NCBI GenBank assembly: GCA_037442505.1
Contig: JBBIPZ010000002.1
Location: forward strand, 70,085 to 134,084
DNA: 64,000 bases
Direction: 5' to 3'
Origin: JBBIPZ01 sp037442505 [NCBI: Deltaproteobacteria bacterium]
GTDB lineage: Bacteria > CALINM01
A model generated the notes under the pieces. That model was not told the DNA's origin. It made no database searches and worked only from the letters and a program-made list of their open reading frames with translations. The translations under genes were made by a program, and so were the position numbers. This document shows, one piece after another, positions 19,572-29,351 of this stretch (its first letter is position 1; every line of letters starts with the position of its first letter).

Positions 19572-20465
19572 ATGTCAAAAGTAATCACAATTGCAGAAAG
19601 TATCAACATTATGTCCAAGACGATAGGGCCTGCTATCAGGGAAAGAAACAAGGCTCCTATTCAAAAGATGGCTGTAGAAGAAACAGAGGCAGGTGCAGAT
19701 TATCTTGATCTAAATTTAGGACCGGCAAGAAAGGCTGGTGACGAGGTGATGGAGTGGCTTGTAAAAACAGTTGAAGAAGTTTCTGATTTACCATTATTTC
19801 TTGATACAACCAACCCAGTTGCGATCGAGGCAGGTATCAAGGCTGCAAAGAAAAATCTGCCAATAATCAACTCCATATCTGCTCAGACAGAGTCACTGCA
19901 AACAAAACTTCCACTTGTAAAGAAGTATGGCTGTGATTTTGTCGCTTTAACACTTTCGGAAGAAGGCATTCCAAGGGATGCAGCAGAAAGAGGAATGTGT
20001 TTGGTAACCATAATGAGCGCAGCTGCAGAGATGGGAATACCAAACGAAAAACTCTGGGTTGACCCGATAGTGCTTCCCATATCTGTTGACCTCAATCAGG
20101 TACTTGCTTTTCAGGAGTTTATACCTCAGGTACAGGAAATCTGTCCCGGTGCAAAAACAACATGTGGTCTTTCTAACGTTTCAAATGGTGCGCCGACAGA
20201 CGAGTTAAGAAGGGTGCTTAACAGGGCATATCTTGCAATGTTAAAGAAGTTAGGACTTTATTCAGCTATAGTCGATAGTTATGATAAAGAGATGATGCAG
20301 TTATGTGCCGGCAATATGTCAGAAATTGAAGAGCTCGTTTCAAAAATGATGGATGGTTATGAGCCTGATATGAACAGCCTTAACGAGCAGCAGCAAAAAT
20401 ATGCAAAAAGCGTTAGGGTTCTCTTAGGTAAGGTTCTTTATTCTCATTCCTGGTTAGAAGTTTAA
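19572..20465 (+). CDS. acsE: Methyltetrahydrofolate:corrinoid iron-sulfur protein methyltransferase
   Basis: 297-residue pterin-binding TIM barrel. Typical features are GADYLDLNLGPARKAGDEVM near residue 40, LFLDTTNP near residue 76 and TTCGLSNVSNGAP near residue 196. It moves the methyl group of 5-methyl-THF onto Co(I) of AcsCD. A GGAGGGAG ribosome site precedes the ATG. The stop is 3 bases before the following methionine synthase-like frame. Confidence 0.95.
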   Translation: MSKVITIAESINIMSKTIGPAIRERNKAPIQKMAVEETEAGADYLDLNLGPARKAGDEVMEWLVKTVEEVSDLPLFLDTTNPVAIEAGIKAAKKNLPIINSISAQTESLQTKLPLVKKYGCDFVALTLSEEGIPRDAAERGMCLVTIMSAAAEMGIPNEKLWVDPIVLPISVDLNQVLAFQEFIPQVQEICPGAKTTCGLSNVSNGAPTDELRRVLNRAYLAMLKKLGLYSAIVDSYDKEMMQLCAGNMSEIEELVSKMMDGYEPDMNSLNEQQQKYAKSVRVLLGKVLYSHSWLEV

Positions 20466-20468
20466 TAA

Positions 20469-21482
20469 TTGATAGCAAAGTTTTTACCTCTATTAATAGG
20501 AAGTCTGCCTCTATCAGCCGTCGAAAAGGCTATAGAGGCAGTTTTTTCTTGTTGTCCGAACACGCCGTCATGGCCACAATTACCCAAACTTTCTCCATTT
20601 GAGGGAATGAACCTTCAGTATCTTGAAGGGATTCCCGGCTGGCAGATTAATCAGAATAAGGTGATTTTTAAACCATCACAACAGGTAACAGTAGAATTTT
20701 CAGATGCCATAAACAAGGTTTTTAGTGATGATGTGAATGCGTTTGCAATTACAGAAAAGCATTCTGCCTGCTTAAATCCGTTTCTTGAGCAACTAAAAAA
20801 TAGAGATGTAGAGATAGTAAAAGGTCAGGTTATTGGACCAGTCACATTTTTAACATCACACAAGATAGAAGATTTCGTCATGTTGATAAAGGATGATGGC
20901 TATAGAGAGTTGATTCCAAGAATACTCTGGTTAAAGGCAAAGTTTCAAATAAAAAGATTTAAAGATGTGAGCCCAGATAGCAACAGGATAATATTTTTTG
21001 ATGAGCCAATCCTTTCACAGATTGGTTCTGCTGTGACAAGCATAAACAAGGAAGATATTGCAGAGTTATTTTCCATTGTAACAGATTCATTAGATTGTTA
21101 CAAAGGGGTTCATATTTGTGGAAACTCTGATTGGGACTTTATTCTTAGCCTGCCCATTGATATTGTAAACTTTGATGCATTTAGTTACGGCGACAACTTC
21201 TTACTATATAGAGATGCCATTGAAGACTTTATATCAAGAGGTGGCTATATTGCAGCGGGTATAATACCGACAGATAGTGAGAGTTTGAGCAAAACAAACG
21301 AAGAAACCGCAATGGAGAAAGCAAAACGTTTTATGAAAGAGTTGAAAAGTATTGTTAATGAAGACAATATTTATAACAGAGTTTTTATAACGCCTGCCTG
21401 TGGAATGGGAACTTTAACAGAAGCCGAAGCATATAAAGCGATGGGGTTACTTAAGCATCTGTCAGAAAAATTAGTTGTGTAG
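20469..21482 (+). CDS. Core methionine synthase-like protein (MetE catalytic domain family, MesB-like)
   Basis: 337 residues, matching only the C-terminal zinc catalytic domain of MetE/UROD-type methyltransferases, with no folate-binding N-terminal half. Putative zinc ligands are His and Cys in GVHICGN and Cys in ITPACGMGT. Core synthases of the MesB family occur in anaerobes with the Wood-Ljungdahl pathway and are predicted to take methyl groups from the corrinoid iron-sulfur protein. Position three bases after acsE fits that role. The start is TTG with no clear ribosome site, which suggests translational coupling to acsE. Family assignment is by motif and context; a UROD-like corrinoid methyltransferase is the alternative. 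Confidence 0.75.
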   Translation: MIAKFLPLLIGSLPLSAVEKAIEAVFSCCPNTPSWPQLPKLSPFEGMNLQYLEGIPGWQINQNKVIFKPSQQVTVEFSDAINKVFSDDVNAFAITEKHSACLNPFLEQLKNRDVEIVKGQVIGPVTFLTSHKIEDFVMLIKDDGYRELIPRILWLKAKFQIKRFKDVSPDSNRIIFFDEPILSQIGSAVTSINKEDIAELFSIVTDSLDCYKGVHICGNSDWDFILSLPIDIVNFDAFSYGDNFLLYRDAIEDFISRGGYIAAGIIPTDSESLSKTNEETAMEKAKRFMKELKSIVNEDNIYNRVFITPACGMGTLTEAEAYKAMGLLKHLSEKLVV

Positions 21483-21528
21483 TTTTGTTTCAAATAAATT
21501 TTTAACGCCCCTGCCTGAATAAAAATAA

Positions 21529-21557
21529 TTGTGTTTGATTTTTAATTAAAGTATAAT
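21529..21557 (+). promoter_or_regulatory. Sigma-70-type promoter for the hybrid kinase gene
   Basis: TTGTGT (21529-21534), 17-base spacer, TATAAT (21552-21557). Transcription would start about 21564, some 20 bases before the ATG at 21586. Confidence 0.6.
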
Positions 21558-21585
21558 TGGAAAAAAGGACCGAACAAAAACGTTC

Positions 21586-24138
21586 ATGAGGCAAGGAAAC
21601 AGCATTAAAAATGTGTTGGTACTTATCCAGCTAATCATTATAGTGCCTTTTATACTAATTGTTATCCTCATGAGCATACAACAGGCTAACAGTATATTTA
21701 ATGAAAAAGTCAAAAGTATTTTAGTTGAAACAGAGGGTATAGCAAAGTCAGAAAACAAAGTTGATGAGATAAAAGCCGTTCTCAAATCATTAGCGATAAC
21801 TTCTGATGTTAAAAGGCTTAATAAACAAGCCATCCAGCAACTATTTAAAGAAACTATTAAAAATACCGGGATATTTTATAATCTGTTGCTGGCAGATAAA
21901 ACAGGCAATCTTATTGTAAGTGGTATTGAAGTTAAAAATCCAATTGCTAGCGCAAGTGATAGATTATATTTTAAGCGCGCTTTAAGAGAAAAAAGGTTTG
22001 TCTGGGGTGAGTTTGCTATATCAAGGTCAACTGGAAAAAACACGATTCATTTTGCGATGCCCGTTTTAAATGAAAAAGATGAGGTAATATCGGTAATCGT
22101 GGCTGTACCGATAATGGAAAAAGTCTTGCCAATGTTTGCCGCTGAACGCAGATATAATTTGATAGACGAAAATGGCAAGATTGTCGTTTCAAATAATAAA
22201 GATAATATTGGAAAATTGTTTGAACACTTTGACATTATAAAAGACAGCGAAAAAGTGTCAGATATCTTTTTGCATGACAAACATTATGCGGTTTTTGCAA
22301 AAATCATCATAGAAAACAAGGTATTTGGATATATTGCGGATGAGGTAGAATTTTCAAAAACTAACATTTTAATAAAATCTGGTTTTATTTTAGAGCAATT
22401 AATAATCGTATTTATAACATTTTTGAGTTTGTATTTTACGAGAAAAACCACAAACAGATATTTGCTTCAGCCTGTAGATAATATAAAGAAAAGGTTTGAA
22501 AGCTTTGCAGTATCAGGAGAACTGACAAAAATTGATGAAAAATATCAAGGAGAGCTGGAAGTATTTAAAGAAGCATATAACAAGTTTGTCGAAATATATG
22601 AAGAGACTCAAGATGAGATTGAAAAAGAGAGAGACTTCTGGTTTGATACTTTCAACAGTTTTTCCGATCCTATATTTATTGTAGACAAAGACTACAGAAT
22701 AATAAAAGCTAACGAAATGTTTTTTGAGTTGGTTGGGATAGATAAAAACAGAATATCAGGCTTACATTGCTATGATTTAGTTCACAAAATTAAGCAACCA
22801 ACAGTTTACTGTCCACACAAAGATGTTTTGAACAAAAATTTAAGCTTTTCCTATGAGCTTTTTATTGAAGAGCTAAATAAGTGGTATTTGGTCACGTATT
22901 CACCATTAATACATAAAGGTGTTGCAAATTCTACTATCCATATCTTTAAGGACATAACCAAAATTAAACAAAATGAAGAAGAAAAACTCAAGATTGAAAG
23001 GCAACTGCTACATACACAGAGGTTAGAGAGTTTAGGGATACTCGCAGGTGGTATTGCCCATGATTTTAACAACATGCTGACAGGTATTCTTGGTAATGCA
23101 GAACTTGCTTTGATGGAAAACGATAAGATGCCGCAAACGGTAAAAAAGAATCTGGAAACAATTAAAATCATTACTGATAAAGCAGCACATCTGACAAGGC
23201 AGATGCTTGCGTATTCAGGAAAAGGTAAATTTGTGCTGAAAGAAATCGATTTAAATAAGTTTATCAAAGAGATATACGATTTAGTGAAGGTTTCGATATC
23301 TAAAAAAGCGGTCATTAGTCTTAATCTAAATGAAAAAGAGCCATTATTTTTACAGGGTGACCCGGGTCAGATTGAGCAGGTGATTTTAAATCTTGTAATA
23401 AATGCAAGCGAAGCATTAGAAGATAAAGATGGACTAATTACTATCACAACCGGTAAGCAATGGTGTGATGAAAAATATTTTAAAACAACAGTTGAAAATG
23501 AATTAACAAATCTTCCTGAAGGCTGGTACGCCTATTTTGAAGTGACAGATACTGGCTGTGGTATGGATAAAAGTACAATGAATAAGATATTTGAGCCATT
23601 TTTTACAACTAAATTCACTGGGCGGGGGTTAGGACTTTCAGCAATTCTTGGTATTGTGAGGGGACATGGTGGTGCTATCAGAGTATATAGTGAAAAGGGA
23701 AAAGGCAGCTCTTTTAAGATAATATTTCCTTTAAGTAAAATGGCTGAATCAGTGGAGGAAAAAGTTGTCAAACGCAGAGAACTAACAAACAAAACAGTTT
23801 TAATTATAGACGATGAAGAGATGGTAAGAGATGTAGCTAAAGGAATTGTTGAAGTTTTAGGCGGAGAAGCGATTACTGCAAAAGATGGCGTGGAAGGAAT
23901 AGAGATTTTTAATGAAAACAGAGATAAAATCGATTTTGTATTGTTAGATTTAACAATGCCAAATCTTTCCGGTGAAGAGGTGTTTAGAGAGCTTAAAAAA
24001 ATAAAAAATGACATCAAGGTAATATTAATGAGTGGCTATAATGAACAGGAAGTTTCGCAAAGACTTGTAGGAAGAGGCTTTGCTGGTTTTATACAAAAGC
24101 CGTTTAGTATCGAAAAACTTATAGAAATTTTGCAGTAG
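21586..24138 (+). CDS. Hybrid sensor histidine kinase with Cache, PAS and receiver domains
   Basis: 850 residues. A first membrane helix (about 9-27) and a second (about 262-282) flank a periplasmic Cache-like sensor domain containing ASASDRLYFKRAL and FAMPVLNEKDEVISVIVAVP. Inside the cell follow a HAMP-like linker, a PAS domain (about 365-460, with a C-x6-H-type pair of cysteines and histidines), HisKA with phospho-acceptor His492 in GGIAHDFNN, a HATPase domain (NLVINASEAL, GCGMD, GRGLGLSAI) and a C-terminal receiver with Asp788 in LLDLTMP. No output domain or partner regulator is adjacent. It has its own promoter and follows the acs cluster, so it may sense a substrate of that pathway, but this is speculative. 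Confidence 0.9.
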   Translation: MRQGNSIKNVLVLIQLIIIVPFILIVILMSIQQANSIFNEKVKSILVETEGIAKSENKVDEIKAVLKSLAITSDVKRLNKQAIQQLFKETIKNTGIFYNLLLADKTGNLIVSGIEVKNPIASASDRLYFKRALREKRFVWGEFAISRSTGKNTIHFAMPVLNEKDEVISVIVAVPIMEKVLPMFAAERRYNLIDENGKIVVSNNKDNIGKLFEHFDIIKDSEKVSDIFLHDKHYAVFAKIIIENKVFGYIADEVEFSKTNILIKSGFILEQLIIVFITFLSLYFTRKTTNRYLLQPVDNIKKRFESFAVSGELTKIDEKYQGELEVFKEAYNKFVEIYEETQDEIEKERDFWFDTFNSFSDPIFIVDKDYRIIKANEMFFELVGIDKNRISGLHCYDLVHKIKQPTVYCPHKDVLNKNLSFSYELFIEELNKWYLVTYSPLIHKGVANSTIHIFKDITKIKQNEEEKLKIERQLLHTQRLESLGILAGGIAHDFNNMLTGILGNAELALMENDKMPQTVKKNLETIKIITDKAAHLTRQMLAYSGKGKFVLKEIDLNKFIKEIYDLVKVSISKKAVISLNLNEKEPLFLQGDPGQIEQVILNLVINASEALEDKDGLITITTGKQWCDEKYFKTTVENELTNLPEGWYAYFEVTDTGCGMDKSTMNKIFEPFFTTKFTGRGLGLSAILGIVRGHGGAIRVYSEKGKGSSFKIIFPLSKMAESVEEKVVKRRELTNKTVLIIDDEEMVRDVAKGIVEVLGGEAITAKDGVEGIEIFNENRDKIDFVLLDLTMPNLSGEEVFRELKKIKNDIKVILMSGYNEQEVSQRLVGRGFAGFIQKPFSIEKLIEILQ

Positions 24139-24169
24139 TAACTAAATATGTGTTTGTGTTCACAGAATG

Positions 24170-25330
24170 TTATAAAAGATGTTTAATCAGTGTAGTTGCA
24201 AATGCGCCCCTTGTCAATTCGAATGATAATATGACCTTAATTTTACCTTTATAAATCTCATCGGATTCAGGTTGTTTTGCTTTTAAGTTTATAGGGAAAA
24301 CAACAGCGTCGCGCTGGAAAGACTTTATAATAACCTTTCTGTAATGTCTAAAATTAAACCTGCCCTGATGAAGCCCTTCTTCTTTTAATATCTCGTCGTA
24401 AAAGGTTTCGACTTCATCACTGCTAAAATAAGGGGTTAAACCGTGTGAAGGAAGTCTAAGTTTTTTGAAATATTCGAGCTCATCATCAACAAGCTTTGTG
24501 TAAGAAGATAATTTCCAGTGTTTAATAACAATCTTTTTAGAGTCAGATAACAAACGTTTTAGAAAAATTTTGTCGAGCATTTTGTTCCAAAGATACGATT
24601 GATAAGCAGAAAAATATGTAGAAACGTCAGTAGTAGGTAAAAGATGGATTGTGTTAATAAACTTTTTTGGATTATCAACAAGGTATGTAAAAATTCTTTT
24701 TTCTAAGTTTGTTTTGGCAAACTTAAGACAGTACTTAAAGTCACCCCAATGCTCAAAAAAAAGCTGCTTTCTCTGTTTATCAGAACTGCTATCTTGAGGA
24801 AAGATAGAACAAACAGCAGCCTTAATCGCGCCATTATATTGCGCCTTTAGAAACTTTTCTCCAAAAAAACCACATCGTTCATCATAGCTGCCAAAACGTT
24901 GTTCACCAAAGTAATTAGGAAAACCATAATTAGCAATATTAAAAAGGTTGTTGAGCATTTTTTTGGCATCCAACTGTGATATATCTCTGATAACAATCTG
25001 AAATCTATTTGCAATGATGTCCGATGTTGCAAAATGCCTGTTAGACTTTCCTAAGAAAGTAAGTTTAAGGTTGTCCATACCCGTATCTAAATCAAGCTTG
25101 TTTTTAAAAACGGTGATATGTTGTGAAGTTAAGGCGTATCTATCTTTTTTGCCGCCATATGAAAGTTGGGAAAGCGGTAAACTATTTTTTCGTGCGATAT
25201 ATTGCAGGGCATCTATTGTGTTCCAGAATTTTTTTTCGAGCCTGTAAACATGGTATTCCCCGGTTTTATTAGTTGGAAAATTGGTGATTTCAGTAACTAT
25301 AAAATCTTCAGGCAAAACCTTAATCTTCAT
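24170..25330 (-). CDS. truD: tRNA pseudouridine(13) synthase TruD
   Basis: 386 residues from the chosen ATG. TruD makes pseudouridine at position 13 of tRNA-Glu. The catalytic motif YGGKKDRYALTSQHI contains Asp63. The conserved GFPNYFGEQRFG segment follows near residue 130 and the TRGAFATTLIKHLL end is characteristic. A TTG start 18 bases upstream is possible; the ATG at 25330 follows an AGGG and overlaps the U32 gene by only 11 bases. It converges on the sensor kinase gene with 31 bases between them and no clear terminator. Confidence 0.94.
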   Translation of the reverse strand: MKIKVLPEDFIVTEITNFPTNKTGEYHVYRLEKKFWNTIDALQYIARKNSLPLSQLSYGGKKDRYALTSQHITVFKNKLDLDTGMDNLKLTFLGKSNRHFATSDIIANRFQIVIRDISQLDAKKMLNNLFNIANYGFPNYFGEQRFGSYDERCGFFGEKFLKAQYNGAIKAAVCSIFPQDSSSDKQRKQLFFEHWGDFKYCLKFAKTNLEKRIFTYLVDNPKKFINTIHLLPTTDVSTYFSAYQSYLWNKMLDKIFLKRLLSDSKKIVIKHWKLSSYTKLVDDELEYFKKLRLPSHGLTPYFSSDEVETFYDEILKEEGLHQGRFNFRHYRKVIIKSFQRDAVVFPINLKAKQPESDEIYKGKIKVILSFELTRGAFATTLIKHLL

Positions 25331-26534
25331 ATCTGTTTGCCCTGACAATATCTAAAATACGAGCCTCTTTGGGTGCCTTTATCACAACAATACTGCCTGC
25401 ATTTGCCGATGAAACTTCTTGACCTTCGACCGTTTTTATCTCATCAATTAAGAAAGGGAGATGTTCAATATTGGGAGATAAAAAGAATAACTCCATTCCT
25501 CTGGAAAGTCTCTTTTTAAGTTCTAAATATGCAAAGCCGCTATCAATTTGTTTTATAACACCAATAACGTCCTGTGTCATCAAATCCTGTCTGCCAGTAA
25601 GATTATAACCATCTTTGTCCTGTTGACCATGCAGCATACCTGTAGTGTAACCCCTACTGGAAAATACCATAAGCTCTTTTTTATAAACATCTTTCTCAAA
25701 TTTGTCGCCATTATAAATGGCATCTATAGCCTTTCTGTAAGTATGCACCACCCCGGCAACATAGTTAATACCTTTCATTCTACCCTCAATCTTAAAACTG
25801 TTAATACCGGCAGAAGATAAGTCTGGCAGATACTCCACGAGACAAAGGTCTTTTGAATTCATTAGATGACTTCCACGTTCGTTTTCAAAAACGGGGAAAA
25901 ACTGTCCGGGTCTTGTTTCTTCCATAAGGCTGTAGTTCCATCTACAAGAATGTGTGCATTCACCTTTATTAGCGCTTCTGCCAGTTAAAAATGCGCTTAT
26001 ATAGCATCTGCCAGAATAAGAGATGCAAATGCCACCGTGAACAAAAACTTCTAACTCTATTTGTGTCTTTTGTCTGATAAATTTTATCTCTTCTAAAGAA
26101 ACTTCCCTTGCCAGATTAACTCTTTTTGCACCTAAGGATTCCCAGAAACGTATAGCCTCAAAATTAGTGACGTTTGCCTGAGTGCTAATATGTATAGGGA
26201 TATCCCTGGCAGTCTCTTTTGCAAGCAAAAATACCCCTGGATCAGATAAAATGATGGCATCTGGCTTAATTTCACTTAAAACAGCCAAATGTTTTTTTAT
26301 ATTGTCAATATCAGCGTTATGCGGGAAAATGTTAACAGTTACATAAACTTTTACATTGTTTTTATGTGCAAACGAAACCGCTTCTTCAATTTCTGAATCA
26401 TTTTCAAAGCCTTTTGTCATTGCCCTTAAACTTAAAGCGGTTTTACCTAAGTATACCGCATCAGCGCCATAATGGATGGCAGTTTTAAGTTTTTCTAAAT
26501 TTCCAGCAGGTGCAAGCAGTTCTGGCTTATTCAT
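25320..26534 (-). CDS. Peptidase U32 family protein (TrhP/YegQ-like)
   Basis: 404 residues with the U32 core: LLAPAGNLEKLKTAIHYGADAVYLG at the N-terminus, VFVHGGICISYSGRC near residue 165, and a cysteine set ending in GECTHSCRWNY. Family members TrhP/YegQ and RlhA are now linked to prephenate-dependent hydroxylation of tRNA U34 or 23S rRNA rather than proteolysis. A C-terminal beta-barrel domain (about 320-404) is present. It lies in a minus-strand run with truD and rnhA, overlapping both, which supports an RNA-related role. The exact substrate cannot be told from sequence. Confidence 0.85.
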   Translation of the reverse strand: MNKPELLAPAGNLEKLKTAIHYGADAVYLGKTALSLRAMTKGFENDSEIEEAVSFAHKNNVKVYVTVNIFPHNADIDNIKKHLAVLSEIKPDAIILSDPGVFLLAKETARDIPIHISTQANVTNFEAIRFWESLGAKRVNLAREVSLEEIKFIRQKTQIELEVFVHGGICISYSGRCYISAFLTGRSANKGECTHSCRWNYSLMEETRPGQFFPVFENERGSHLMNSKDLCLVEYLPDLSSAGINSFKIEGRMKGINYVAGVVHTYRKAIDAIYNGDKFEKDVYKKELMVFSSRGYTTGMLHGQQDKDGYNLTGRQDLMTQDVIGVIKQIDSGFAYLELKKRLSRGMELFFLSPNIEHLPFLIDEIKTVEGQEVSSANAGSIVVIKAPKEARILDIVRANRYED

Positions 26535-26985
26535 TTATTTTTGCCGCCTTTATCGCTTCAACTGCCAATTTATCGCAAAGCTCATTCTCTTTGTGTCCCT
26601 GATGTCCTCTTATCCAGTTCCACTCAATTTCGTGTCCATCCATAGCATTTAATAGTCGTTCCCATAAATCCCTATTTTGAACATCTTTTTTTTGTGAATT
26701 CTTCCAGTTATTTTTTAACCAGCTAGGCAACCATTTTGTGATGCCATTTACTACGTATTGAGAATCGGTATAAATCTTTACTTTAGATGCTACCTTTAAT
26801 GCCTCAAGTCCCGCTATGACAGCCATCAGTTCCATTCTATTATTGGTTGTTAAAGATTCTGAACAAACAATTTGTTTTTCTTTGTCTTTGTATCGTAATA
26901 TTGCACAATAAGCACCTACACCGGGATTTCCACTGCATGCGCCATCGGTAAACAGTTCGATAACAGGTTTGTTTTTTTTGGTCAT
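26527..26985 (-). CDS. rnhA: Ribonuclease HI
   Basis: 152 residues, normal for RNase HI, which degrades RNA in RNA-DNA hybrids. Active-site acids are Asp14 (FTDGACSGNPG), Glu52 (NRMELMA), Asp74 (YTDSQYV) and the C-terminal Asp in ENELCDKLA. It also carries the basic handle region (WLKNNWKNSQKKDVQNRDLW). Overlaps the U32 gene start by 8 bases. Confidence 0.97.
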   Translation of the reverse strand: MTKKNKPVIELFTDGACSGNPGVGAYCAILRYKDKEKQIVCSESLTTNNRMELMAVIAGLEALKVASKVKIYTDSQYVVNGITKWLPSWLKNNWKNSQKKDVQNRDLWERLLNAMDGHEIEWNWIRGHQGHKENELCDKLAVEAIKAAKINE

Positions 26986-27003
26986 ATCTTGTCAATTATT
27001 ATG

Positions 27004-27696
27004 TTATAAAATTTGCTTGTTTTCAATGACTGAAATTGTATTTAGGCAAATGTGCTTTTCTTTTACCAGTCTGAAAACAAACTTAAGATCTGTGAACGTA
27101 TCAACGTCGCGTTTTTTGTCAAGCAGCATAAAAGAACAGCTGTCTTTTACATTTTTCAAGGTATCTTCAAGAGCAAATTGAGTGCTCCATCGAACATTGT
27201 TAAAATAACTTTTTTTAAACACAGACTTTTTAAAGCCAATCAAATAATATCCACCATCTTCCGCTGGTCCTAAAACCATATCAAAATTACAAAGCGTCTC
27301 AAAGGCAGTTTTTAAATCGCTTGATGTTATATCTATCGTATCGCTACCAATCAAGATAGCCATTTCTGCTTCAGCATCAAAAACTTTCTTGAATGCGTTT
27401 GCCATCTTTTCACCTAAATTGTTGCCGTCCTGTGCATAAAAAATATAATTATTACCAATAAACGATTTAATACAGTCAAGGCTATCAGTTGGAGTGAAAA
27501 AGATTATGAAATCTAAACCACTTGCCTTTAAAGTTTCGAGAATGTCATTTACAAACGCTTTGTATAACAAAACAGCATTATCACTACCAATATCGATTGC
27601 CAGGCGTGTTTTAACATTTCCAGGTAAGGGAGCCTTAACAAAGAAGATAATCTTGCAATTTTTACTACACACCGGTATGCCCAAAGCCGCCATCAC
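27004..27696 (-). CDS. DUF2064 / TIGR04282 glycosyltransferase-like protein
   Basis: 230 residues of the family of GT-A-fold nucleotidyl or glycosyl transferases named after arsenosugar biosynthesis genes. Hallmarks: [39 protein letters not shown] and [15 protein letters not shown]. The longest start (GTG at 27696) overlaps dut by 32 bases; a GTG at 27672 would overlap by 8 and also retains the full domain, so the start is uncertain. There is no arsenic gene nearby, so the biological substrate is unknown. Confidence 0.82.
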   Translation of the reverse strand: MMAALGIPVCSKNCKIIFFVKAPLPGNVKTRLAIDIGSDNAVLLYKAFVNDILETLKASGLDFIIFFTPTDSLDCIKSFIGNNYIFYAQDGNNLGEKMANAFKKVFDAEAEMAILIGSDTIDITSSDLKTAFETLCNFDMVLGPAEDGGYYLIGFKKSVFKKSYFNNVRWSTQFALEDTLKNVKDSCSFMLLDKKRDVDTFTDLKFVFRLVKEKHICLNTISVIENKQIL

Positions 27697-28108
27697 CCCT
27701 ATCTGTTGAGGAAAGCTCTGCCACTTCTTGTATTTCTACAACATATCTTTTTGCAATAATCAGTTGGGCTATGCGGTCAGCACGTTTTATAGTATAGGGC
27801 TCATTGCCTAAATTTACGACAATTAACTTTATCTCTCCACGGTAATCTTCATCTATCGTGCCGGGCGTGTTTAAAAGGGTGATACCATATTTTAATGCAA
27901 GCCCGCTTCTTGGTCTTATCTGAGCTTCAAATCCTTCTGGCAACTCAATCACGATACCTGTAGGAACGAGTGTTCTTTCTAAAGGATTTATACAAACGTC
28001 GCTGTCAACCGCAGCATACAGGTCTAAGCCACTTGCGAATTTGGTCATATATGCAGGTAGAGGCAAGTCTTTAGCGTGAGGAAGTCTTTTTATTTTTAAG
28101 GTTTCCAT
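27665..28108 (-). CDS. dut: Deoxyuridine 5'-triphosphate nucleotidohydrolase (dUTPase)
   Basis: 147-residue trimeric dUTPase, which removes dUTP and supplies dUMP. The five motifs are visible: [44 protein letters not shown], and the C-terminal P-loop-like [10 protein letters not shown]. It overlaps genes on both sides in the minus-strand run. Confidence 0.97.
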   Translation of the reverse strand: METLKIKRLPHAKDLPLPAYMTKFASGLDLYAAVDSDVCINPLERTLVPTGIVIELPEGFEAQIRPRSGLALKYGITLLNTPGTIDEDYRGEIKLIVVNLGNEPYTIKRADRIAQLIIAKRYVVEIQEVAELSSTDRGDGGFGHTGV

Positions 28109-29351
28109 CGTCTTGTTTAGGGGAGATTATCGCATATCTTGCATTTTCTTGTGATAAATAGGTGTTTGCAACCTTAACGACATCATCAACTGTAACTTTG
28201 TTGATTTTTTCCAGCTCCTTTTCTAATGGGATAAAATTGTTGTAGTAAAGTTCACTCTTTGCGTTGTATGAAAATCTGGCATCACTGCTATCTAAGGCTA
28301 TCAAGCTGTAACCTTTCATCTGCTCTTTCGCATAACCAATTTCCTCTTCTGGAATATCTCCTTTTGCAAGCTTCTTTAAGATTTCAGCAACTTTATCCAT
28401 GCATTTTTTATGATGTTTAATGCTTGTTCCAAAATATATCTCTAAATAGCCTGTGTCCTGATATTCGTGGACAAATGAAAAAACTGAGTAAGCATAACCC
28501 GATTTTTCACGAAGCTCCTGAAACAATAAAGAGCTCATTCCTGCGCCCAGTATATAATTTAGAACTTTAAGAGGATACTTGTCGTCATTGTAAATAGAGA
28601 CGGTTTTAAAACCAATAGCTGTGTGAATTTGATAAAGATGGCTTTTAGAAAGCTTAATATTCTTTCCTTTCTTGTTAGCTTCCCTTTTGAAGGAGATATT
28701 ACCCTTTTCTCTATTGCCAAAGTATTTGTCTGCTAAATTATAAAACTCGTCCCATTTAAAGTTGCCTGCTGCAGCCACAACTATCCTGTCATTTTGATAG
28801 TAGTTCTTAACAAAATTAGAAATACTATCTCTTGAGAAGTTTTTGACATGTTTTTCTGTGCCAAGTAATGAATGCCCCAAACCATCCTTACCAAAAATCG
28901 ATTGCAGCATTAGATCGTGTATGAGGTCATCAGGGGTGTCGTTAACCATACCTATTTCCTGTATAACAACCTCTTTTTCCCTTTCGAGTTCTTCTTCTGG
29001 AAACACAGAATTTAGGAATATGTCTGACAAAAGCTCTACTCCTAATTCGAGTCTGTCTTTAATGATTTTTACATAGTAGCAAGTGTATTCTTTATTTGTG
29101 TAGGCATTTATAATGCCACCAATTCTGTCAATAGTCTTGGAAATGTCCAGAGCAGAACGTTTATTTGTGCCTTTAAACAACATGTGCTCGGTAAAATGGG
29201 CTATACCAAGCTGCTCCAATGGTTCATCACGTCCACCACAAAATACAAAAATACCAACTGTTACTGAGTTGTAATCAGGAATTTCCTCACCAATAATGCG
29301 GATACCGTTAGCTAATAACTTTTTGTGATAGGCTTTATGAGGTCCTTTCAC
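28071..29351 (-). CDS. Insulinase-type zinc peptidase, M16 family
   Basis: About 426 residues from the chosen GTG. The inverted zinc motif HFTEH with a downstream glutamate in [11 protein letters not shown] marks an active M16 protease. The C-terminal half (about 190-426) is the inactive second M16 domain. The GTG at 29351 is preceded by AGAGG at good spacing and overlaps pnp by 17 bases; a further start at 29402 would overlap pnp by 68 bases. The pnp-M16-dut order is seen in many bacteria. Confidence 0.9.
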   Translation of the reverse strand: MKGPHKAYHKKLLANGIRIIGEEIPDYNSVTVGIFVFCGGRDEPLEQLGIAHFTEHMLFKGTNKRSALDISKTIDRIGGIINAYTNKEYTCYYVKIIKDRLELGVELLSDIFLNSVFPEEELEREKEVVIQEIGMVNDTPDDLIHDLMLQSIFGKDGLGHSLLGTEKHVKNFSRDSISNFVKNYYQNDRIVVAAAGNFKWDEFYNLADKYFGNREKGNISFKREANKKGKNIKLSKSHLYQIHTAIGFKTVSIYNDDKYPLKVLNYILGAGMSSLLFQELREKSGYAYSVFSFVHEYQDTGYLEIYFGTSIKHHKKCMDKVAEILKKLAKGDIPEEEIGYAKEQMKGYSLIALDSSDARFSYNAKSELYYNNFIPLEKELEKINKVTVDDVVKVANTYLSQENARYAIISPKQDDGNLKNKKTSSR

